This document shows, piece by piece, positions 1 through 5,960 of a stretch of DNA of 48,307 nt (its first letter is position 1; every line of letters starts with the position of its first letter). The stretch comes from Eggerthella sp. GTDB taxonomy: Bacteria > Actinomycetota > Coriobacteriia > Coriobacteriales > Eggerthellaceae. Location of the stretch: contig JAUNWY010000010.1 of assembly GCA_030540085.1 (NCBI GenBank), forward strand, positions 1-48,307. The letters run 5' to 3'. Under the pieces are notes generated by a model. That model had not been told where the DNA came from and made no database searches. It was given only the letters and a program-made list of their open reading frames with translations. Position numbers and translations under genes: made by a program.

Positions 1-12
1 GAGTGGGAGTAA
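1..12 (+). repeat. guaA-tail-like attachment repeat, copy 1
   Basis: The first twelve bases, GAGTGGGAGTAA, read Glu-Trp-Glu-stop and differ at one base from the last twelve bases of the window, which are the 3' end of the GMP synthase gene. Further copies lie at 1603, 3404 and 9793. The guaA 3' end is a known target of tyrosine-recombinase elements, so this is probably an att scar. Here it is followed by a hairpin terminator, as expected just downstream of a real gene end. Confidence 0.6.
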
Positions 13-47
13 CGGGAATACGTGCAACACACGTGCAGGACACTCTA

Positions 48-87
48 GATAGCACCCGTGGCGCACTGCACCATGGGTGCTATCTTT
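48..87 (+). terminator. Hairpin terminator, copy 1
   Basis: GATAGCACCC (48-57) pairs with GGGTGCTATC (75-84) across a 17-base loop, followed by a short T run. A second version at 1651-1691 has an A-to-C and T-to-C pair of changes that keep the stem, so the structure seems conserved by compensatory change. It sits 35 bases after the guaA-like tail at position 1, where a guaA terminator would be. Confidence 0.55.
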
Positions 88-223
88 GCGTATGGGAGCG
101 GGCCACGGCGTATTCCAGTCGCCACGTGACGGATATCCGTCACGCCATGACGGATTCTCGGAAAACCCCGCCTGCCGCACGTACAATGGCCGCATGGCGC
201 ACTCATAACGCAGGGAGGTCCGC

Positions 224-421
224 ATGGAGACGGTAAACGTCACCGTACGCATGGAAAGGCAGACGAGGGACGACGCGGCGAAGCTCTTCTCGGAGCTCGG
301 CATAAGCACGACCCAGGCGATCAACATGTTCCTCAAGCAGGCCGCGAGGGAGCAGGGGATCCCCTTCGAGGTCACCGCCAGGCCGGCGATCGATCACGGC
401 AGCGGGAGCATGGGAAAGTAA
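224..421 (+). CDS. Orphan RelB/DinJ-family antitoxin
   Basis: A 65-residue protein with the ribbon-helix-helix layout of the RelB/DinJ antitoxins: an N-terminal beta strand (VNVTVRMERQ) followed by a helix pair containing LGISTTQAINMFLKQA, the diagnostic DinJ core. These proteins bind their own promoter as dimers and use the C-terminal tail to neutralise a YafQ/RelE mRNA endonuclease. A GGGAGG ribosome site lies just upstream of the ATG. No RelE-like toxin is encoded within the following 200 bases, where instead the AbiEi promoter relic begins, so the antitoxin is orphaned. It interrupts what is a continuous repeat in the second copy (1603-1810), so it seems to have arrived as an insertion of about 360 bases. 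It could act as a solitary repressor or protect against a toxin elsewhere. Confidence 0.8.
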   Translation: METVNVTVRMERQTRDDAAKLFSELGISTTQAINMFLKQAAREQGIPFEVTARPAIDHGSGSMGK

Positions 422-501
422 GCACGCCTGCCCACCACTTCGTCCGCCGCAGCGCCCTTGCTGCCAAGCCGGCCGCCATCTCAGGGCTGCATGCTTCTGA
501 T

Positions 502-561
502 AGGTCAAAAGTATAGTAGATACGCTATACCTTCGGCATGGCTAAAATTGACGACATATGA
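502..561 (+). pseudogene. Relic of abiEi promoter and first codons
   Basis: Bases 500-558 closely match 1749-1807, the promoter, operator and first seven codons of the intact abiEi gene: the AGTATAG/CTATAC dyad, ATG at 538 and codons for MAKIDDI. Here the eighth codon is TGA, after which the sequence diverges. It is a truncated duplicate of the AbiEi start and may still bind the AbiEi repressor. Confidence 0.75.
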
Positions 562-622
562 TTCGGGCAAGGAGGTCGACGAGTGGACTCTCGTTGACCT
601 CCTTGCGCACTGACGTCGCGAA

Positions 623-976
623 TTAGCACATGATGGCGTCATCGGCCGTGAAGGCACCAAGGGAGCCCTGCTTGACCTGGATGCAAACGTAGGTAATGCC
701 CGAGTCGGCCGCGGCACGGAACTGACGGTGCGCGGCGGGGGAAACACGCAGCCAGTCGCCGGTTGTAAGCTCGATGTCCTCACCGTCGATCGTGGCCAAG
801 CCAGCGCCCTCGAGCACGCCGTAGATCTCCTCGTTTTCCTTGTGCGCGTGGACGAACGGAACGCCGGCGCCAGCAGGAAGCTTGTTGACGCTCACCTCCG
901 CCCCAGTGAGCCCAAGCGCCTCATGCAGCTCGACGCGGCCCTCATTGCCGATAGTGGTCTTTGCGTAATTGGTCAT
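623..976 (-). CDS. Small single-domain cupin protein
   Basis: A 117-residue one-domain cupin. Motif 1 appears as PFVHAHKENEEIYGVLEG (His, His, Glu metal ligands) and motif 2 as GDWLRVSPAAHRQFRA. The ATG at 976 is chosen because AGGAG stands seven bases upstream and the cupin fold starts right after it. Proteins like this bind a divalent metal and act as small isomerases, dioxygenases or quinone/oxidant-handling enzymes; the substrate cannot be told. It is divergently transcribed from an HxlR-type regulator 128 bases away, a common layout in which the regulator senses reactive electrophiles and controls the enzyme. Confidence 0.85.
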   Translation of the reverse strand: MTNYAKTTIGNEGRVELHEALGLTGAEVSVNKLPAGAGVPFVHAHKENEEIYGVLEGAGLATIDGEDIELTTGDWLRVSPAAHRQFRAAADSGITYVCIQVKQGSLGAFTADDAIMC

Positions 977-1063
977 AATGGCTCCTCTTCTTGGTGTTCG
1001 GTTTACCTTGCAGGCATCTCTTGCCTGAGATATATTCAACGTGAGAGCACATGCAAATACGAG

Positions 1064-1087
1064 TACGCACTTATTTGTAACTGCGTA
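1064..1087. promoter_or_regulatory. Dyad in HxlR/cupin divergent promoter
   Basis: TACGCA (1064-1069) and TGCGTA (1082-1087) form an inverted repeat with a 12-base AT-rich centre, located 18 bases before the HxlR start and inside the shared control region. HxlR/DUF24 regulators usually bind such dyads between divergent genes. Binding by this regulator is inferred. Confidence 0.5.
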
Positions 1088-1104
1088 TCTTTTTCGGAGC
1101 CGAT

Positions 1105-1455
1105 ATGATCAAGAGGGGTGGGTCTGCCGTGATGGCCAAAGAGGAACTACCAGAGTGTCCGGTCGCGACAGCGGTGTCGCTTATCGGCGGCAAGTGGAAG
1201 CTGCTTATCATCCGTAATTTGCGTGAGCGGCCCTGGCGCTTCAACGAGCTGCGCCGCGACCTTGAGGGCATCTCCCAGAAGGTACTTACCGACAGCCTGC
1301 GCCAGATGGAGGACGATGGGCTGGTCTTTCGCCACGACTATGGCGAGAATCCACCCCGCGTTGAGTATGGCCTCACCGAACTCGGTCGGCAGATGATGCC
1401 CGTCATAGACTCGCTCGCAGACTTCGGTGTTTATTACAAGGCGATCGCTTCGTAG
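1105..1455 (+). CDS. HxlR (DUF24)-family transcriptional regulator
   Basis: A 116-residue winged-helix protein of the HxlR/DUF24 group, recognised by CPVATAVSLIGGKWKLLIIRNL, RFNELRRDLEGISQKVLT and PPRVEYGLTELG. The conserved N-terminal Cys (CPV) is the redox/electrophile-sensing residue in HypR- and YodB-like members. The ATG at 1105 has GGAG six bases upstream; a second ATG at 1132 is possible. It diverges from the cupin gene and most likely controls it and itself through the dyad at 1064-1087. It is similar in design to the HxlR at 24778-25125, which pairs with a SnoaL-like gene. Confidence 0.88.
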   Translation: MIKRGGSAVMAKEELPECPVATAVSLIGGKWKLLIIRNLRERPWRFNELRRDLEGISQKVLTDSLRQMEDDGLVFRHDYGENPPRVEYGLTELGRQMMPVIDSLADFGVYYKAIAS

Positions 1456-1602
1456 CAGACGCGTCGCTTCGGGGGGGCGAAGTACGGCGACGAGCACGAG
1501 TTGCCGCTCTGCTTGACCATGGTGAAATACCCCACGATCGCAGCTGGGGGCTTGCGTGAGAAAGGCCATTTGAGCTTGAAAACGAGCATTTTTGGCGCCG
1601 TC

Positions 1603-1618
1603 GAGTGGGAATAGCGGG
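1603..1618 (+). repeat. guaA-tail-like attachment repeat, copy 2
   Basis: GAGTGGGAATAGCGGG repeats the sequence at 1-16 with two changes. The similarity continues through the CGTGCAAC segment and the hairpin to about 1717, so bases 1-117 and 1603-1717 are two copies of one roughly 115-base direct repeat. Copy 2 runs on directly into the abiEi promoter. Confidence 0.65.
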
Positions 1619-1650
1619 AATGCGTGCAACATACGTGCATGACAAGCCCA

Positions 1651-1691
1651 GACAGCACCCATGGCGCACTGCGTCATGGGTGCTGTCTTTT
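1651..1691 (+). terminator. Rho-independent terminator, copy 2
   Basis: GACAGCACCCATG (1651-1663) pairs perfectly with CATGGGTGCTGTC (1675-1687), 11-base loop, then TTTT. Compared with copy 1 (48-87) the stem carries compensating substitutions. It insulates abiEi from upstream transcription. Confidence 0.7.
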
Positions 1692-1755
1692 CGCAAGGAA
1701 GCGGGCCGCGGCGCACTGCAGGCACCATCACGGGGTTGCGTACTTTTGATAGGTC

Positions 1756-1783
1756 GAAAGTATAGTAAATGCGCTATACTTTC
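1756..1783 (+). promoter_or_regulatory. abiEi promoter with perfect operator dyad
   Basis: GAAAGTATAG (1756-1765) and CTATACTTTC (1774-1783) form a perfect 10-base inverted repeat with 8-base spacer. TATACT (1775-1780) inside it is a good -10 box and ends six bases before the ATG at 1787, so the transcript is probably leaderless; no Shine-Dalgarno sequence is present. AbiEi antitoxins are known to repress their own promoter through inverted repeats, which fits. Confidence 0.65.
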
Positions 1784-1786
1784 GGC

Positions 1787-2311
1787 ATGGCTAAAATCGA
1801 CGACATATACGAGGCAGTAGACGACTTCGGCCTGATCACCTCTGCCGAGGCGGCCGAGCTCGGCATGTCCAGGGCGGAGATGGTCCAGCAAGAAAAGCTG
1901 GGGAAGCTCGTGCGCGTCGCGCGCGGCGTGTACCGCATGCCCATCTGGCCGTCGCAGCCGCAAGCGCCCTATGCCATCGCAGTGAAGGCGGCGGGCGAAG
2001 GGGCCTTCCTCTGCGGAGAGTCTGTTGTGGCGCTGCTGGGGCTGGCGCCAACGGACCCTACCAAAATGCGCCTCGCGTCGCCGAGGCGCTGCCGGCGCAA
2101 TCTGGGCCCCGGGGTCACCTTGGAGCGAATGGGCGGGACGGCCCCCGTCTACCTGGAGGGCATCGCCTGCCAGCCCTTGCCGGCCGCCATCGCGGCAGCC
2201 TCGAAGACCATGGGGGCCGACCGGGCCGTCGAGGCCGCGAGCGAGGCGCTCGCGCGCGGCTACATCACCGAAGAGGAGGAAGAGCGGATCAAGGAGGAGA
2301 TAGCCCGATGA
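1787..2311 (+). CDS. abiEi: AbiEi-type IV toxin-antitoxin antitoxin
   Basis: A 174-residue antitoxin of the AbiE system. The N-terminal winged helix (about 1-60) shows the family hallmark LITSAEAAELGMSRAEM and LVRVARGVYRMP; the rest is the antitoxin domain. In AbiE the antitoxin represses its operon and counteracts, without direct contact, the AbiEii nucleotidyltransferase. The ATG at 1787 is favoured because the promoter's -10 box ends six bases before it (leaderless start) and the family begins there. The stop overlaps the start of the toxin gene as ATGA. A truncated copy of its promoter and first codons is found at 502-561. It sits between guaA-tail repeats at 1603 and 3404, so the pair may have entered as one module. 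Confidence 0.88.
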   Translation: MAKIDDIYEAVDDFGLITSAEAAELGMSRAEMVQQEKLGKLVRVARGVYRMPIWPSQPQAPYAIAVKAAGEGAFLCGESVVALLGLAPTDPTKMRLASPRRCRRNLGPGVTLERMGGTAPVYLEGIACQPLPAAIAAASKTMGADRAVEAASEALARGYITEEEEERIKEEIAR

Positions 2312-3129
2312 AGAGACCCAACAGCATGCGCCATCTCGACGACGCGATACGCAGGCTCTGCGGGGGCGCGCCCCAGGACTTCGTGAGGGCGCGCACCGTG
2401 ATGGCGAACGCGATCGTGGCGAGCATGCTCCCCGACGGGGTCGTCAAGGGCGGCAGCGCGCTCAAGATGCGCTTCGGCGAGGAGAACACGCGGTTCACCA
2501 CGGACCTGGACACCGCCACGGCGACCGACCCCGCAGCCTACGCCGCCCAGCTCGACTCGAGGCTCCGCTCCGGCTGGGAGGGGTTCTCCGGCCGCGTGGT
2601 AGAAAAGGACCCGGCCTCGCCCGATGGGATCCCCGAGCAGTACGTCATGCAGCCGTACGACGTCAAGCTGGACTACCTCGGGAAACCCTGGTGCACGGTG
2701 CCGCTCGAGGTCGGCCACAACGAGATAGGCGACGCCGACGCGCCAGACTGGGCCGAGCTGGCGGACGCCGGCGAGCTCTTCGAGGCGATGGGGTTCCCCG
2801 CGCCCGGCAGGGCTCCCCTCATGCCGCTCGACCACCAGGTCGCCCAGAAGCTCCACGCCGTCTCCGGCCTGGGCGATCGGGCCCGAGATCTTATCGACCT
2901 CCAGCTGATCGACGCTAGAGCCGAGGTTGACCTTACGGCTGCGAGGGCCACCTGCCGGAGGCTTTTCTCCTACAGGCGGGCGCAGGCCTGGCCGCCGGTC
3001 ATTGCCAAGCGAAAGGGATGGGACGAGATGTACGCCGCCCTCGCAGAGGGCCTGCCCGTGCTCCAGGATGTCGACGAGGCGATTCGGTGGGCCAACGAAT
3101 TCGTCGCCAGGATCGACGCCGCCCGGTAG
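2308..3129 (+). CDS. abiEii: AbiEii/AbiGii nucleotidyltransferase toxin
   Basis: A 273-residue member of the AbiEii/AbiGii toxin family (DUF1814, nucleotidyltransferase fold). The catalytic signature is present: GGSALKMR (48-55) followed by TTDLDT with the metal-binding aspartates 66 and 68, and a later conserved lysine/helix region DHQVAQKLHAVSG. AbiE toxins stop growth of phage-infected cells; relatives transfer nucleotides to tRNA acceptor stems. It overlaps abiEi by four bases, giving translational coupling. All visible active-site residues are intact, so the toxin is probably live. The pair is the most complete known defence element in the window. Confidence 0.9.
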   Translation: MKRPNSMRHLDDAIRRLCGGAPQDFVRARTVMANAIVASMLPDGVVKGGSALKMRFGEENTRFTTDLDTATATDPAAYAAQLDSRLRSGWEGFSGRVVEKDPASPDGIPEQYVMQPYDVKLDYLGKPWCTVPLEVGHNEIGDADAPDWAELADAGELFEAMGFPAPGRAPLMPLDHQVAQKLHAVSGLGDRARDLIDLQLIDARAEVDLTAARATCRRLFSYRRAQAWPPVIAKRKGWDEMYAALAEGLPVLQDVDEAIRWANEFVARIDAAR

Positions 3130-3672
3130 GCTCGGGCGGAAGCGGACGGGCGGCGCCGGCCTGGGAAAGCGCGCAGCAGGAACGGGGCCTGCCTGCTGCT
3201 TCTCTCTCACCATGCAATCAAAACGCCCTGAGAGCCCACTCGCCAGCTTTCGTGACCCACTGTGACCCACGTAGGCGCCCTGCCCCGCCCCGAAATCCGT
3301 GACCCAGATTTGACCCCATGGATTCGCGGCAATTTTTGAGACTGGATGCAAACAGGACTAACTGGAGCAAACTGCGGCAAACTGGAGAGAGTTTTCGACT
3401 ATTGAGTGGGAATAAGCGATATTCGTTGATTTCAAGCCCTCGACCTGCGACAACAGGTTGGGGACTTCTTATTTTGCAACCTCTGTGCAACCTTTGCGGT
3501 TTCGCGCCCCGTGAGCATGGGACGTAGCACTGCTCACGTCTGGGCCCATGTCGGCACCGATCAATGCCCGCGCTGCTTCTGCTTGCGCGTCAGCTTCCGC
3601 TGCTCGAAGCACGTCGCCCGGGGTTCCTCGCCAGAGGAGAGCTGACCGTTCCTTGCGAAACCGCGAGACCGG
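3130..3672. other. Non-coding stretch with att scar
   Basis: No convincing gene. It holds four TGACCC-type motifs between 3249 and 3315 (three GTGACCCA(C/G), one TTTGACCCC), then AACTGGAG/AACTGCGG repeats at 3359-3388, then the guaA-tail repeat at 3404. Short repeated motifs on one side of a core are what integrase arm-binding sites look like. After 3420 only GC-rich sequence without recognisable coding content is seen. Confidence 0.45.
3404..3415 (+). repeat. guaA-tail-like attachment repeat, copy 3
   Basis: GAGTGGGAATAA, preceded by ATT as in typical bacterial guaA tails (Ile-Glu-Trp-Glu-stop). Sequence after it differs from copies 1 and 2, as expected where a different element joins. Confidence 0.6.
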
Positions 3673-4347
3673 CTATATCCGCTTGCTGCGGGCTTGCTTG
3701 AGCCAGTTCCTCTTGAAAGGGCCTATACCTCCGAAGAACTTGTTGTACGTCTCACCGTTCTCCTTGGCTTCGTACCTGACCAAGGCAAGTTCGATAGTGC
3801 AGAGGTAATCCGCCACCTGCTCGAGGCGGTAGTCGGTCATCGAGGTCTTGCGGCGTCGGACGACCCCTTTTGAGAGGACCTTGCCCACCGAGCGGTCGAG
3901 CGCCTGCTTGACAATGTCCTGACCGTTGTCGTAATAGACCTTCACATCGTCGAAGGACTGGAAGAAGCCCAGGTGTTCAATCATGGCGGAGGAGATGTCG
4001 CGCGCCATGCGCTCCATTAGCTTTGCCGGGTCTTCGAACTGGCTGCGGCGGTAGACGAACGTGATATAGGAAATGGGAAGTTTGCGGACGAACGAGGAGA
4101 AGTAGGCGAGCATCACCTTGCGCTGCTCGATGTTAAGAAACTCATAATCCTTGTGCCCGTTCATGAGAGGCTCGGAGTGAAACAGAATGTTAGGGAGATC
4201 GGCCCTGGCAAGCTTGGCCTCATAGCCCGTGACCGCCTCGGTGATGCTGTCTGCCTGGTCGTGAAAGACGAGTGTGAGCAGATAGTAGCGAGCTTTGCCG
4301 CCGCGGTCGCCGCTCTCGTCGACGAAGATGCTGAGCTCCTTGGCCAA
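3673..4347 (-). CDS. DUF3800 family protein
   Basis: A 224-residue DUF3800 protein. The family signature IFVDESGDRG is at residues 7-16, with a later VYYDNGQD and the C-terminal QVADYLCTIEL block. The fold is predicted to be RNase H-like, with the Asp-Glu pair in the first motif and the later aspartates as metal ligands. Members are frequent in phages and mobile or defence islands, but no activity is established. The ATG has GGAG seven bases upstream. A minus-strand terminator lies immediately upstream (4365-4401), so it needs its own promoter or read-through. Confidence 0.85.
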   Translation of the reverse strand: MAKELSIFVDESGDRGGKARYYLLTLVFHDQADSITEAVTGYEAKLARADLPNILFHSEPLMNGHKDYEFLNIEQRKVMLAYFSSFVRKLPISYITFVYRRSQFEDPAKLMERMARDISSAMIEHLGFFQSFDDVKVYYDNGQDIVKQALDRSVGKVLSKGVVRRRKTSMTDYRLEQVADYLCTIELALVRYEAKENGETYNKFFGGIGPFKRNWLKQARSKRI

Positions 4348-4364
4348 TGGGGACTCCTAATGGA

Positions 4365-4401
4365 ATGGATAAAAAAATAGCCGGGGGACTCCCCCGGCAC
4401 T
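4365..4401 (-). terminator. Terminator upstream of DUF3800 gene
   Basis: On the minus strand GCCGGGGG-AGT-CCCCCGGC is followed by TATTTTTTTA, a strong rho-independent terminator. It ends the transcript of the HTH genes at 4681-5187. Confidence 0.75.
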
Positions 4402-4680
4402 TGGAGGTAGCTTAATGAGCCACCAATAACCTTATAGCATGTGCTGGCGGTGAGCTCAAGAGAGAAACGGGATGAAACTGCTGTTGATAGCGTCCCTGGA
4501 ATAGATTCGTAGCTTCTTCAAGACCGCAGAACGCGAGAATCGATTGTTGAAGCCAGTTCGTGATAACTAACTAAAGTTAGTCCTTGCTTGTGCGGACCCG
4601 ATTCGGGTGAGCAACGGCATCATCCACGAGAGCGTGTCTGAGCTTATCGCGAGCGGTCTCGACTTTGGGGCGAGGGCATC
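4402..4680. other. Non-coding region with a small coding relic
   Basis: No gene assigned. In the plus direction an open stretch ending at TAA near 4684 (about 4588-4684) encodes RVSNGIIHESVSELIASGLD-like sequence that looks like the tail of a lost protein. An AACTAACTAAAGTTAGT dyad lies near 4564-4581. Confidence 0.35.
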
Positions 4681-4890
4681 TTAAACATCAGATGGGGGCA
4701 TCGTCATAAGCAACAACAAAAGGTGATGCACACGTGAAAACTGGATCGGGAACGGGTCGTCGGGGTCCTCGGCGAGCCGGCACATTGCGTCGCGGCTGAT
4801 GCGCAGCATCGCGCACGCCTCGTCGGCGCCGAATATCGCGTTGGTCGATGCGATGAGCCTCACCTGGCTCCTGCTAATGCTCTTGGTCAT
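4681..4890 (-). CDS. Truncated excisionase-like HTH protein
   Basis: A 69-residue product. Residues 19-46 (IFGADEACAMLRISRDAMCR) resemble the helix-turn-helix of the MerR/excisionase superfamily found in mobile elements. The C-terminal part (HHLLLLLMTMPPSDV) does not look like a normal continuation, so the gene is probably cut short. It follows the excisionase-like gene at 4969-5187 by 79 bases on the same strand, and both end at the terminator 4365-4401. Likely a recombination directionality factor or regulator left from an element whose integrase is gone. Confidence 0.5.
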   Translation of the reverse strand: MTKSISRSQVRLIASTNAIFGADEACAMLRISRDAMCRLAEDPDDPFPIQFSRVHHLLLLLMTMPPSDV

Positions 4891-4968
4891 GGTCGTCCTC
4901 GAGCTCCTTTCGTCTCGAGGCTCCCTCGCGTGCCCGGCCGCGGGCGGCTCCCGGGGCGGTCGCCGCCG

Positions 4969-5187
4969 TCATTTCCTCCCGCTCCTCGACTCGATGTAGG
5001 CGTCCACTGACGCCCTCGACACCAGGAGCTTCCTTCCGAGCCTGTACGAGCCGACCTCTCCCGACCAGATGAGGTCGTACGCCTTGCTCCGGCTCGCCCC
5101 CATGTACTCCTGCATCTCGATTACCGTCATCCACTCGTCTCGGCCCCGGTTGCCCTCGGGCGCGGCGCATTTCGTCGTGTTCGCCAT
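4969..5187 (-). CDS. Excisionase/MerR-like DNA-binding protein
   Basis: A 72-residue helix-turn-helix protein of the excisionase (AlpA/Xis-like) type: WMTVIEMQEYMGASRSKAYDL, then the wing GSYRLGRKLLVSRASVDAYI, which is the standard family ending. The ATG at 5187 is favoured by GGAGG six bases upstream; an in-frame ATG 12 bases earlier is less likely. Xis proteins bend att DNA and bias tyrosine integrases toward excision. Its presence between guaA-tail repeats at 3404 and 9793 supports the view that this module was once an integrative element. No integrase gene is found nearby. Confidence 0.8.
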   Translation of the reverse strand: MANTTKCAAPEGNRGRDEWMTVIEMQEYMGASRSKAYDLIWSGEVGSYRLGRKLLVSRASVDAYIESRSGRK

Positions 5188-5375
5188 GGCTGCCTCCAAT
5201 CTTTCCGCGCCATGCGTCTGCGCGGTCCCGTGTGCGTTTTCGTCTGCGCGACGATTGAACCGCCTGATTGCGGTTGGCGCGCCTGACGCGAGCGGAGACG
5301 GGTCGAGGTGGGTCGAGGTGGTCGGGCCTCCACGAAACAGCCATAGGCCGTGTGCCTTAGCTCGCAGCTAAGTCC

Positions 5376-5407
5376 CTGAAAAATAAAAGGCGCCCGTGCG
5401 GGCGCCT
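5376..5407 (-). terminator. Minus-strand rho-independent terminator
   Basis: GGCGCCCGCACGGGCGCC followed by TTTTATTTTT on the minus strand (hairpin 5390-5407). It ends a transcript entering from 5408-5740, where only a doubtful small reading frame exists. Confidence 0.7.
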
Positions 5408-5960
5408 GCCTAGTAGCTGGAGTTGTTCGGTTGTGGTCGGAATGCTTGTCTTCCGCGGTGCTGTCGTCCGGGGTCCGGCATCTGTCGTTCGCCTCTTCTG
5501 TCGTGTTTGCTGTTGCGTGTTCTGCGAGCGACCTTGCGCGGGCCAGCCGGCCCGTTGCTCCAGGTGCACCCGGATAAATGGTACCCATCGGTTGGGACAA
5601 GGACATTGCGGGAGGGTCGTCTGGGCAAGCTGGGGTGGATGAACGAACGTCAATTGCTCGGTAGCTGCCTTCTTCTTCAACTCTTGTGGTGCCTCCGTTT
5701 CATGGGGTAAAGACTTTACAGAAATCGGCCATGATTTCATTTGCCCAGCGCCTTGTAAGTACCTTTACGATGCCTTAAGGTGCAGCTAAGCGCCATATCG
5801 CAGCAGACCCGCCTTGCGAGCAGACTGTAAGGCTGCAATGATCGCGATAGTGCCGTTTGCCATCGTTCTCGGTGGATCCGACAATCAGCTTCGTGCTCAA
5901 GTTAGGAAGGCGTCGGTATGGCTATTTTTACGTTAGCGGTATCTGGCAAAGGTGATTCTC
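5408..5960. other. Gene-poor region upstream of the AAA_13 gene
   Basis: Contains a minus-strand open frame (5410-5628, up to 72 residues, ending three bases from the hairpin at 5390-5407) that has no recognised motif and is rich in Arg, Pro and Gln; an internal ATG near 5478 behind AGAGG would give a 23-residue peptide. I do not assign a product. Bases 5741-5960 must hold the promoter of the ATPase gene; no strong -35/-10 pair stands out. Confidence 0.35.

Noticed and set aside
422..537. A toxin gene after the DinJ-type antitoxin
   Set aside because: No RelE/YafQ-like sequence on either strand; the AbiEi promoter relic starts there.
2260..3351. Minus-strand 363-codon open frame
   Set aside because: It is antisense to the AbiEii toxin gene, which has clear catalytic motifs and coupling to abiEi.
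4969..5187. An integrase next to the excisionase-like gene
   Set aside because: No tyrosine or serine recombinase motifs (RHR-Y or S-catalytic) found anywhere in the window.
5357..5740. Minus-strand open frame of 127 codons
   Set aside because: It reads through the terminator at 5376-5407 and has composition typical of non-coding GC-rich DNA.
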